A stretch of 39,518 bases of DNA from Flexilinea sp. GTDB lineage: Bacteria > Chloroflexota > Anaerolineae > Anaerolineales > Anaerolineaceae. Under the pieces are notes generated by a model that was given only the letters and a program-made list of their open reading frames with translations, was not told the DNA's origin and searched no databases. The DNA lies in NCBI GenBank assembly GCA_026645735.1, contig JAPKMT010000031.1, positions 1-39,518 on the forward strand. Reading direction: 5' to 3'. The position numbers were made by a program, and so were the translations under genes. Positions 32,422 through 39,518 of this stretch are shown here, in pieces. Numbering within the stretch: position 1 is the stretch's first letter; each line of letters starts with the position of its first letter.

Positions 32422-33131
32422 TGTTATTGGAGTTGAAATCGATTCGTGTTCAATATTCAGAGATTATTGCACTGCACGAGGTATCTCTGCATATTAATGA
32501 GGGGGAGCTGGTTGCTGTGATCGGCTCAAACGGTGCAGGTAAATCCACTATGCTTAGGGCTATTTGCGGAATTAATCGCCTTTCAGCCGGTGAAATTTGG
32601 TTTGATGGAAAGAAAATCAGTTCCATGAAAGCATTCAAGACGGTTGAGATGGGTATTTCTCATGTTCCAGAAGGAAGGCGTCTTTTCCCGAGAATGACTG
32701 TTTATGAAAACTTGACCCTTGGTGCATGGACCAAAAGAAAAGAAACTACTTTTATTCAGCAGCAAATCGAAAAAGTTTATGACCTTTTCCCGATTCTAAA
32801 AGAACGATCATCACAAAAAGCAGAAACGCTTTCCGGTGGACAAGCGCAGCAATGTGCTATTGGCAGAGCATTAATGTGCAATCCTCGAATGATTATGTTT
32901 GATGAGCCTTCTCTGGGTGTGCAACCAAATATTGTTGCCCGAATATTTGAAAATATTCAACAAATTAATCAACAGGGAATTACCGTATTGCTGGTGGAAC
33001 AAAATGTAAAACGGGCGCTTGATTTGGCAGACCGCGCTTATGTTTTGCAAACTGGAAATATTGTTTTAGAAGGAACCGGAGCAGAACTCATGAAATCTGA
33101 AATGGTTCAAAAAGCATATTTAGGAATATAA
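32421..33131 (+). CDS. ABC transporter ATPase, LivF type
   Basis: A 236-residue second ATPase of the importer. Walker A is GSNGAGKST (about 35-43), the signature LSGGQAQQCAIGRAL and Walker B MIMFDEPSLGVQP. The segment GISHVPEGRRLFPRMTVYENLTLGAW is characteristic of LivF. The gene begins with the A of the LivG TAA stop (TAATG), and the amidohydrolase gene starts 13 bases after its stop, indicating one polycistronic unit. Confidence 0.93.
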   Translation: MLLELKSIRVQYSEIIALHEVSLHINEGELVAVIGSNGAGKSTMLRAICGINRLSAGEIWFDGKKISSMKAFKTVEMGISHVPEGRRLFPRMTVYENLTLGAWTKRKETTFIQQQIEKVYDLFPILKERSSQKAETLSGGQAQQCAIGRALMCNPRMIMFDEPSLGVQPNIVARIFENIQQINQQGITVLLVEQNVKRALDLADRAYVLQTGNIVLEGTGAELMKSEMVQKAYLGI

Positions 33132-33144
33132 GCGAGCTAATCTT

Positions 33145-34542
33145 ATGACTTCTACATTAATCAAGAATGCAATGATTGCTTTATTCGACAGGAAAAGAAC
33201 ATTTATCGAACGAGGCTGGATATTTATTGAAAATGATCGAATCAGACAGATTGGTTATGAAGATCAAACTCAACCAGAAGCTGATTATGTGTATGATTTT
33301 GAGCATCACCTGGTTATGCCGGGATTTGTCAATATTCATGCGCATCTACAGCAATATTTCCGAGGATTATATGAGTTAATCGGGGATTTCTATCAGGTCA
33401 ATCTTCCTCTTGAAGGTTATCGATTAGATGAGGATATGGAAACACTTGGTTTGGCTTCCGCTGCCGAATTCGTTTATGGCGGATGCACAACTTCGCTTGT
33501 CATTTACACCTATCCAGAGGGATTCGCAAAAGCGGTAAAAAAGGCAGGAAATCGTGTCTATCTGGCATCTGATATTGAAGAGGTTGATCTGAAAGAAATG
33601 CAGAAAGGTAAGTATTCTTTTCTTCCAGAAAAAGGGAAAGCTGCTTTTGAACGAGCTGTCCATTTATATGAAGATTGGGAGGGAGCTGGTGAAGGAAGAA
33701 TTCGGACATTGATGTGCCCAAAAGCGACCGATTTAGTTCTACCTGAAACATATCAGAAAGTAAAAGAATTTGCAAAAGAACGAAATTTGCGTATTACAAC
33801 TCATTTAGCACAATCGGTTAGAGAGTATCAACAAGTCATGAAACTATATGATATGTCGCCAACAGGTCATTTAGCAAATCTAGGAATATTGGATGAGCAA
33901 CTGATTGCAGCGCATTGTGTTTATACCTCTCCACAGGATGAATTGATGATTTTGGATAGCGGTGCTTCTATTGCACAAAGTACTTTTATCTCTGCACCTT
34001 TTATGCGATGGAAAGACATGGGAATTCCAGTAGGATTGGGTACAGATGATATGTTCCATGACACTCTGCAGATGCTTCGTTCTACACGGCAGGCTCAACA
34101 ATATCGATCCAATATGGTGATCGGGTTGGATCAAATGGTGGCTTCTGACAGGTATACAAGCCGACCATCACCATATGAATTATTGGAAATGGCGACAATC
34201 GGGAGTGCCAAAGCGATTGGAATGGACTCTGATATTGGATCTCTTGAGACTGGAAAGAAAGCTGACTTAATTGCTGTTGATTTTAACAATCCACTATTAT
34301 CTCCGACTTCTGATCCGATTACCAGTCTGTTGTTATGTGGCAATTCTGGAAATATTGCTTATGTGATGGTTGATGGAAAAATAATCAAAGATCCTTCCGG
34401 TATGAAGAATTTTAATTTACCAGTCGCATTGGATCAGGCGCAAAATCGCGTCAATCTGATTGTTGAAAAGTTCTTTTCCGATTTTCCAGAACAAAAGAAA
34501 CGATGGCTTAAGAAGCTTTCGTATAAAGAGAAGGAGGTATAG
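33145..34542 (+). CDS. Metal-dependent amidohydrolase (AtzA/TrzN/guanine deaminase-like)
   Basis: 465 residues with the full metal site of amidohydrolase-superfamily hydrolases: HAH at 65-67 (GFVNIHAHLQQYFRG), H220 (RITTHLAQS), H257 (LIAAHCVYTS) and D301 (GLGTDDMFHD). The N-terminal beta-sandwich (ALFDRKRTFIERGWIFIEND) and C-terminal GSLETGKKADLIAVDF complete the usual layout. Members of this branch deaminate or dechlorinate N-heterocycles (guanine, triazines, S-adenosylhomocysteine-type purines) or open cyclic amides. The exact substrate cannot be read from the sequence, but the importer upstream presumably supplies it. It follows LivF by 13 bases and is followed by a binding-protein homologue with AAGGAGG. 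Confidence 0.85.
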   Translation: MTSTLIKNAMIALFDRKRTFIERGWIFIENDRIRQIGYEDQTQPEADYVYDFEHHLVMPGFVNIHAHLQQYFRGLYELIGDFYQVNLPLEGYRLDEDMETLGLASAAEFVYGGCTTSLVIYTYPEGFAKAVKKAGNRVYLASDIEEVDLKEMQKGKYSFLPEKGKAAFERAVHLYEDWEGAGEGRIRTLMCPKATDLVLPETYQKVKEFAKERNLRITTHLAQSVREYQQVMKLYDMSPTGHLANLGILDEQLIAAHCVYTSPQDELMILDSGASIAQSTFISAPFMRWKDMGIPVGLGTDDMFHDTLQMLRSTRQAQQYRSNMVIGLDQMVASDRYTSRPSPYELLEMATIGSAKAIGMDSDIGSLETGKKADLIAVDFNNPLLSPTSDPITSLLLCGNSGNIAYVMVDGKIIKDPSGMKNFNLPVALDQAQNRVNLIVEKFFSDFPEQKKRWLKKLSYKEKEV

Positions 34543-34546
34543 GAAG

Positions 34547-35644
34547 ATGGAAAACAAAAAAAATAAGCCAGTTGCCAAGATAGGCTTTGGACTTCCATAT
34601 CATACACCGCATGATGCAACAGGATATTGTGCTGCTGAATTAGCTGTTTTGGAAGCAAATGAAAGAGATGATTTGCCATTTTTCCTTGAATTAGAACTGG
34701 TAAACGACGAGAGAAATGTTGATCGGGCTCTTGTGGTTTCGAAAGAATTTTGTGAGGATCCGGCAGCAGTGGGAATGTTGGGACCGTTAAACAGTCCGAT
34801 GTCACATGCCTCACAACATGTCTATCATCAACACGGAATGGCCCAAATTTCTTCAGAACCGATCAGTCCCGGTTTAACTGAAAAAGGTTATAAGAACTAC
34901 TTTCGTCTTTTGTGTAAAGGTGATGTTTACGCTAGACTACAGGCTCGTGTTGCTGTGGAATATATTGGAGCAAAGCGTATCGTTATCATAAACGATGGCG
35001 ATCCTAACCGATATGATCCGTTGGGAATTGCTTTTTATAACGAAGCAAAAAGGCTTGGCTGTGAGCCATTACTCATGTGGAAATTTGGCGAATCTGACAG
35101 GCAGCTCAATTTTGATTTGCTCGTTGAAGCCGTTAAATCACTGAATCCTGATCTGGTATATTTCGCTGTTTACTGGAATCCTTCCCATATTATTGCCCAC
35201 CAATTGCGATACAAAAGATGTTCGGGTGTTTTTCTGGGTACAGATGCCTTAAAACACATTCCTTATTTGGAAGTATATGGTTTAGACCCTGAACCTCCGT
35301 ATCATACTTTTAATGGCGTGGATGTTCGCTTAGCCCCATCTTGCCGAGAGTTTTTTAAGAAATTTGCTGTGCGCTATCCGCATACGTTGGTTAATCTTCA
35401 ATATGCTCCGGAAGGATATGATATGACTAACATGATGATAGAAGCAATCAGACGGGCTGGCGTGATTGACAGAACAGCTGTTCTTCATGAAATTCAAAAA
35501 ATGGGACAAAACGGTTTTGATGGTCTAATTGGGAAAATTCGATTTGATGAAAATGGCGATTTGATTGATCCTGAAGTAGGTTTATACCGATGTGTAGAAA
35601 GTCTGCGTCATTATATCGGACCTGTAAAAGAGTTATTGAAATAA
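34547..35644 (+). CDS. Cytoplasmic periplasmic-binding-fold protein, possible ligand sensor (AmiC-like)
   Basis: 365 residues from the ATG at 34547; AAGGAGG at 34531-34537 supports it. The sequence has the type I periplasmic-binding fold of LivJ proteins (AKIGFGLPYHTPHDATGYCA, VGMLGPLNSPMSHASQHVYHQHGMAQISSEPISPGLTEKGYKNYFRL, AKRIVIINDGDPNRYDPLGIAFYNEAKRLG) but the N-terminus is MENKKNKPVA with no signal peptide and no lipobox. A cytoplasmic member of this family is AmiC of Pseudomonas, the amide sensor that restrains the antiterminator AmiR. By analogy this protein may sense the compound taken up by this locus; that is inference. A degraded substrate-binding protein is the alternative, but the frame is fully intact and compact. 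Confidence 0.75.
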   Translation: MENKKNKPVAKIGFGLPYHTPHDATGYCAAELAVLEANERDDLPFFLELELVNDERNVDRALVVSKEFCEDPAAVGMLGPLNSPMSHASQHVYHQHGMAQISSEPISPGLTEKGYKNYFRLLCKGDVYARLQARVAVEYIGAKRIVIINDGDPNRYDPLGIAFYNEAKRLGCEPLLMWKFGESDRQLNFDLLVEAVKSLNPDLVYFAVYWNPSHIIAHQLRYKRCSGVFLGTDALKHIPYLEVYGLDPEPPYHTFNGVDVRLAPSCREFFKKFAVRYPHTLVNLQYAPEGYDMTNMMIEAIRRAGVIDRTAVLHEIQKMGQNGFDGLIGKIRFDENGDLIDPEVGLYRCVESLRHYIGPVKELLK

Positions 35645-35654
35645 AGGGGGGAAC

Positions 35655-36110
35655 ATGCTGTATTTTTCCTATGGATCGTTTATGAGCATGGACGTACTAA
35701 AACAACATTGTCCATCTGCTAAAAAAATTTCAACTGCCGTTCTTCCGAATTTTGAAGTTGTTTTTAATTATTACTCAAAAAATTACAAAGGAGGATGCAC
35801 TGGAGCTGAATTTGTCCCAGGGAAAATTGCTTATGGTGTTTTATATGATATTTCTGAAGAAGAAATGCTTCATCTAGACCAGGTTGAAGGTGTTTACTCA
35901 GCAAAATATTTTCGACAGGAAGTCGTCATTATTACCGAAGAGGGCAGATTGGAGAAAGCTTTCATTTATCGAACAACTAATCCATCCGGCCCTTACGAAA
36001 CTACTCGGACTTATTTGGGAAAACTTCTTGTAGGAGCCAAAGAAAATCATCTTCCGGATGAATATGTAGAAAAACTTCAAAGACATTTTGATTCTTTACC
36101 GGAATCATGA
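35655..36110 (+). CDS. Gamma-glutamylcyclotransferase-like (AIG2/GGCT fold) protein
   Basis: A 151-residue small cytoplasmic protein of the GGCT fold. The N-terminal motif YFSYGSFMSMDVL (YGS loop that binds the gamma-glutamyl group) is clear, followed by GGCTGAEFVPGKIAYGVLYDISEEEMLHLDQVEGV with E78 in the position of the catalytic glutamate. C-terminal FIYRTT and YLGKLLVGAKENHLPDEYVEKL fit. Such proteins cleave gamma-glutamyl amides to 5-oxoproline and an amine or amino acid, so it may process an intermediate of the imported compound; the actual substrate is unknown. It has AAGGGGGG upstream and follows the binding-fold gene by 10 bases. Confidence 0.85.
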   Translation: MLYFSYGSFMSMDVLKQHCPSAKKISTAVLPNFEVVFNYYSKNYKGGCTGAEFVPGKIAYGVLYDISEEEMLHLDQVEGVYSAKYFRQEVVIITEEGRLEKAFIYRTTNPSGPYETTRTYLGKLLVGAKENHLPDEYVEKLQRHFDSLPES

Positions 36111-36273
36111 AAAGGTTAAAGTATTTAATAATATCGATTCAATAAGAAATTCAGAAAATTATTCTTCATTTCTTTCTTATTATTAATCATTTTGGCATAG
36201 AAAGGAAATGAGTACTGATCCAACATCATTCAACAAATGATGCTAAGTATTTTGTTGCATTAAACAGGACATA

Positions 36274-37197
36274 ATGAAAATATTAGCACAACCAACGGAA
36301 AAACCTACAGCAATATCTTCGAATGGATATTTGTTCGCATTATTGTCAACCGTAGTGTGGTCATCTACTGGAATCTTTGTCAGCCATTTGCAGACTGACT
36401 ATGGAATGAAAGCCATTACTGTTGCATTCTGGAGAGATTTTTTAGCAGCTTTTTTTCTGTTGATCATTATTGTCTGTTTTTCACGTGTTTCATTAAAACA
36501 AATTTTTGCAAATGCACTTTTTTCATTGTTTTTTGGTGTAGTTACCGCTTTTTTTAATTATTTTTGGACAACCTCAATAAAACTTAATGGTGTGTCTGTC
36601 TCAGCCGTTTTGACGTATTGTTCTCCTGCTTTTACTGCTTTGCTGTCTTTTATCTTTTTGAGAGAACATTTAAAACCTATAAAAGTGCTTTACATCCTGG
36701 TTGGGATATTAGGTGCGGCGATGGTTTCAGGTGCAATCTATCCGAGTGCATGGCAGAGTAATGCAATCGGAATTGGCACAGGCCTCCTTTCCGGATTGTT
36801 TTTTTCAATTTATAGCATAATGGGCAGATTAGCTGCGAACCGTGGAATGAACGCATTCGCCTCTATGTTTGGTTCTTTCTTCTTTGCAGCAATTATCCTG
36901 TTTTTCTTTAATATTCCTCACTCAGAATCGTTATTCAGTTTAAAAAATTCGGTAAGTGGCTGGATTGTATTAATTGTGTTAGTTATTGGACCAACCATCA
37001 GTGGTTATGGACTTTATATGCTCAGTTTGACGATGATTCCAGCAACAATTGCAAATCTTATTTCAACTTTAGAACCATTTTTCACAATTCTGCTTGCGTA
37101 TTTCTTTTTGGCCGAACAAATGACCGCATTACAATGGATCGGGGGTGGATTGATTGTTTTATGTGTTTTGTTGATACAGTTTATACGGGATTCCTGA
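36274..37197 (+). CDS. EamA/DMT-family transporter
   Basis: 307 residues with ten predicted membrane segments and the two EamA repeats (first around 14-145: LFALLSTVVWSSTGIFVSHL, SAVLTYCSPAFTALLSFIFLREHL; second around 160-305: GLFFSIYSIMGRLAANRGM, MIPATIANLISTLEPFFTILLAYFFLAEQM). DMT proteins export or import metabolites such as amino acids and purines. The position after the GGCT-like gene suggests export of a by-product or uptake of a related compound. A spacer of 163 bp separates it from the previous gene, so it may have its own promoter. Its stop overlaps the end of the convergent PucR-type gene by 17 bases. Confidence 0.85.
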   Translation: MKILAQPTEKPTAISSNGYLFALLSTVVWSSTGIFVSHLQTDYGMKAITVAFWRDFLAAFFLLIIIVCFSRVSLKQIFANALFSLFFGVVTAFFNYFWTTSIKLNGVSVSAVLTYCSPAFTALLSFIFLREHLKPIKVLYILVGILGAAMVSGAIYPSAWQSNAIGIGTGLLSGLFFSIYSIMGRLAANRGMNAFASMFGSFFFAAIILFFFNIPHSESLFSLKNSVSGWIVLIVLVIGPTISGYGLYMLSLTMIPATIANLISTLEPFFTILLAYFFLAEQMTALQWIGGGLIVLCVLLIQFIRDS

Positions 37198-38614
37198 TAT
37201 TTCCTTGATCATTTTTTGTGTCGGAAGTATAAAATGAACAGACCAACGTACTCTTAATAGCAATCAACAGATTTATCATTGCTATTGAATCAGAAAAGTC
37301 AATATCCCAATCGGACATAATTTTTTGAATTCTTTGCCGCAGTGTATTTCGATGTATATATAATTCGCTGGAGGTTTTTTTTGCATCCATCAGATTTTCC
37401 AGATAAACTGTCATAGTTTTTAAATACTCTGTTTTGTGTTGGATGTCATAGGCTTCGATCTGTTTAATAATTTCACAATAGTGGTTTTTTTCATCGTAGG
37501 AAGTTCCTTTTTTCAGAATTGTATAGAAAAATCCTAAACGACTGAGTGACCATGTTGTTGGTTTTGATCGATACATTGCCTGACCAATTTGAAGTGATTC
37601 TATCGCTTCCTCAAGAAAAAATTTAAAATCCTGAATATTGCTCGCTACTCTGCTGATTCCAGCCACAATTTTTATTTTTCTTATTTCAGCTTCCCGGAAT
37701 AAATACTCAGCGGTTTTTTCTGCTGGAAACTGAAGAATATTTGTCAGTATTATTACTACATAATTGCCATATTCAAATACAGTCCCTGGAACGTTATTTT
37801 CCTTAATTTTATAATCGACAAATGAGTATATATATCCTTGCTGGTATTCAGAAAATGGAAGATTTTTAATGATTAATACCTGATATTTTTCTCTAAGACC
37901 AAGTTTTTTTGCAGTTTCATACCATTCACTGCTATTTTGTTCTGTAAAATCATTTGTCATTAAACTTTCAAATATTTCTCTTTTTCCTCTGAGCTCGGCA
38001 TTGTGAATTGCTAAATCTCGGCTTGCTATTAATGCAGCAATGGTGGTCCCCTGTTCCATCACTGCATAATCGAATTCTGATATCTGCTTGTCTGTTCCAA
38101 GAATCCAAATATATCCGAATACCTGATCGGAAATATAAATTGGAGAAAGTAACATTTCAAAATTGATATTTTTATGAGTATCTTTTTTTATATATCTGAT
38201 GGTTGGGTTAATTCTGGAAAAATATAACAAACCTATTGATTTAATCGCTTTTTTTTCTTCGACGGAGAAGAAACTCTCCTGATTAAGGCTTTTATATTGA
38301 TAATGATAACTGACCAGGACTTCCTGATTTCTATCGCAAATTTCGACTGAATTGCCGACGAGATTTGATAATCTTTCCGCTAATAAAGTAAGTCCACCAT
38401 TGTCGATGACTAATTGCGTCAGTTCTTTTTGAATTGGAATTGAATCTTCTACGGATGAGATTTGTTCCCGGATAATTCTACCGTTGATGGCATATGTTAT
38501 GTCTACATAAGGAATATTCCACGGACAACGAATTAATGGAAAGTTCAAACGGTCTGCTTCTTCAATCATTGCGTCTGGAATTTCTTCAAAATATTTTCCA
38601 ATTGAAATGATCAT
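37181..38614 (-). CDS. PucR-family transcriptional regulator, 5' end removed by an insertion sequence
   Basis: 477 residues from the ATG at 38612-38614, but the frame continues upstream without a stop (LSETGLAG...) to about 38640, where the sequence becomes insertion-sequence DNA. PucR-type regulators normally start with a roughly 120-residue purine-catabolism-like domain; only its last part (SIGKYFEEIPDAMIEEADRL, WNIPYVDITYAI) remains, so about 80 N-terminal residues are lost. The middle resembles the GAF-like/GGDEF-like linker, and the C-terminal helix-turn-helix is intact (ELYIHRNTLRQRIQKIMSDW). In the family, the N-terminal domain controls ligand response, so this copy is probably inactive or deregulated. 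It would have controlled the importer/amidohydrolase locus. It converges on the EamA gene. Confidence 0.8.
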   Translation of the reverse strand: MIISIGKYFEEIPDAMIEEADRLNFPLIRCPWNIPYVDITYAINGRIIREQISSVEDSIPIQKELTQLVIDNGGLTLLAERLSNLVGNSVEICDRNQEVLVSYHYQYKSLNQESFFSVEEKKAIKSIGLLYFSRINPTIRYIKKDTHKNINFEMLLSPIYISDQVFGYIWILGTDKQISEFDYAVMEQGTTIAALIASRDLAIHNAELRGKREIFESLMTNDFTEQNSSEWYETAKKLGLREKYQVLIIKNLPFSEYQQGYIYSFVDYKIKENNVPGTVFEYGNYVVIILTNILQFPAEKTAEYLFREAEIRKIKIVAGISRVASNIQDFKFFLEEAIESLQIGQAMYRSKPTTWSLSRLGFFYTILKKGTSYDEKNHYCEIIKQIEAYDIQHKTEYLKTMTVYLENLMDAKKTSSELYIHRNTLRQRIQKIMSDWDIDFSDSIAMINLLIAIKSTLVCSFYTSDTKNDQGNIRNPV

Positions 38615-38686
38615 TCCTGCTAAACCGGTTTCAGATAAACGGTAGTTTGACAGTTACACAAAGAAGGAATTGTTAAGAAAGCAAAA

Positions 38687-38713
38687 AAGTCCTCGTAAAG
38701 AGGGCTTTTTTGA
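38687..38713 (+). terminator. Insulating terminator inside the insertion sequence end
   Basis: AAGTCCTC (38688-38695) can pair with GAGGGCTT (38701-38708) with one G-T pair across the loop GTAAA, and a run of T follows. It should block read-through from outside into the transposase gene, as is common in IS ends. Confidence 0.6.
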
Positions 38714-38795
38714 TACATGAAACAGTCAAATGTCACCCTATAAATATGCGTAATATCACGTAATATTATGGTATAATAATATATGGAGACACATT

Positions 38796-39500
38796 ATGAG
38801 ACTAAATATCGTACGATCCAAGAACTCATCATCTTTCTATGTGGTAAAGACAGTGTATGTCGATGGGAAACAAACAACCAAAGTTGTCGAAAAAATAGGA
38901 ACATTGAACGAGATTATCGAAAGGATAGGAAAAGACAAAGATCCGTACAAATGGGCAAAGGAATATGTAAGCTCACTGAATGAAAAAGAAATGCAAGAAA
39001 AGCGTGAAATCATAGCGCGATTTTCACCAACAAGACAAATACCAACAGGAGAACAACACTTATACGACGGAGGATATTTATTTCTTCAAAAGATTTATCA
39101 TGAGTTAGGGTTGGACAGTATATGCAAAACGATTGAAAAAAAATATCGATTTAAATACGATCTTAACGCGATTTTATCCAGACTGATCTATGGTCGGATA
39201 CTGTTTCCATCATCCAAAAGGATGACATATGAAATGTCCTCTGAATTATTCGAGCGGCCAAACTTTGACCTGCATCAGATCTATCGAGCGCTGGAAATTC
39301 TTACAAAAGAGACTGATTATATCGAATCCAGCCTATACAAAAACAGCATAAAACAGGCAAAGCGGAAAACAGGGGTTCTTTACTATGATTGTACGAACTA
39401 TTACTTTGAAATGGAACGGGCTGAAGGAATCAAACAATATGGATATTCGAAAGAACATCGACCCGGTAGTTTGACAGTTACACAAAGAAGGAATTGTTAA
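38796..39500 (+). CDS. IS1634-family transposase, truncated
   Basis: The N-terminal 222 residues (MRLNIVRSKNSSSFYVVKTV, then YKWAKEYVSSLNEKE, and GGYLFLQKIYHELGLDSICK with a later YDLNAILSRLIYGRILFPSSK) match IS1634-family DDE transposases, which are about 500-600 residues long. The catalytic domain begins at TGVLYYDCTNYYFE (first Asp), then SKEHRP; here the frame is cut, and 12 foreign codons (GSLTVTQRRNC, stop) derived from an IS left end follow from 39464. The remaining DDE residues are missing, so this copy cannot make a functional enzyme. The ATG has GGAG 8 bases upstream. Confidence 0.85.
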   Translation: MRLNIVRSKNSSSFYVVKTVYVDGKQTTKVVEKIGTLNEIIERIGKDKDPYKWAKEYVSSLNEKEMQEKREIIARFSPTRQIPTGEQHLYDGGYLFLQKIYHELGLDSICKTIEKKYRFKYDLNAILSRLIYGRILFPSSKRMTYEMSSELFERPNFDLHQIYRALEILTKETDYIESSLYKNSIKQAKRKTGVLYYDCTNYYFEMERAEGIKQYGYSKEHRPGSLTVTQRRNC

Positions 39501-39518
39501 GAAAGCAAAAAAGTCCTC

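Larger units (their letters stand above)
38640..39518 (+). mobile_element. IS1634-like insertion sequence, left part (element runs off the window)
   Basis: The left end appears to be near GGTAGTTTGACAGTTACAC at 38641, exactly where the PucR frame stops making sense. Next come a terminator-like hairpin (AAGTCCTC...GAGGGCTT, 38687-38707 region) that insulates the element, a -10 box TATAAT (38772-38777), GGAG and the transposase gene. The last 55 bases of the window (39464-39518) repeat 38640-38694 exactly, so a second left end interrupts the transposase or the sequence is an assembly overlap. Confidence 0.75.

Noticed and set aside
38640..39518. Compact IS with direct-repeat ends forming a composite or circle intermediate
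   Set aside because: The two 55-bp copies are in the same orientation but the element lacks its catalytic half and right end between them; an interrupted IS or contig end explains it better.

Overview
The window reads as a chromosomal segment of a moderate-GC anaerobic bacterium, most likely Chloroflexota (Anaerolineae-like). This inference rests on the Thr-Pro-rich linker of a membrane protein with an SH3-like tail, a radA / DUF6391 / holA cluster, a DUF3048 protein and the general protein style. No rRNA is present, so the assignment is indirect.

Layout. 1-4.0 kb: LysE-type exporter, a Fic protein with an inhibitory motif, a HigBA-like toxin-antitoxin pair whose toxin carries an in-frame UGA, and an ImmA/IrrE-like protein. 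4.4-12.5 kb: a defence-like island behind a near-consensus promoter. It holds two overlapping adenine-methylase-type genes (the second Eco57I-like), a duplicated GIY-YIG fragment, a BRO-N-Fic fusion, a 983-residue GIY-YIG/SF2 helicase, then a DUF3800 protein and a possible RNase-toxin-like protein. 12.5-13.2 kb: decayed coding sequence and tRNA-Arg(CCT). 13.5-23 kb: housekeeping and envelope genes (HD hydrolase, Ogt, GT4 glycosyltransferase, Thr-Pro membrane protein, BMP-like lipoprotein, sugar transferase, trpS, WD40-like lipoprotein, LapA-like coiled-coil protein). 23.2-26.3 kb: radA, DUF6391 and holA, closed by a bidirectional terminator facing a DUF3048 protein. 28.3-38.6 kb: a catabolic/uptake locus with a LivJHMGF-type ABC importer, an amidohydrolase, a cytoplasmic binding-protein homologue, a gamma-glutamylcyclotransferase-like protein, an EamA permease and a PucR-type regulator. 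The regulator's 5' end is cut by an IS1634-like element, whose transposase is itself interrupted at the window edge.

The most striking signal is a family of small interspersed elements at ten places between 0.6 and 23.2 kb. Full copies are 122-146 bp. They have imperfect terminal inverted repeats (CAGCAATTCGAAAT...), a central 20-25 bp hairpin with a 3-nt loop, and 9-bp flanking direct repeats that look like target-site duplications (two perfect, four with 8 of 9 matching). Stem sequences differ between copies but both arms change together, so pairing is maintained. Several copies fill the gap between convergent genes, with the duplicated target overlapping a stop codon. No transposase for them is in the window.
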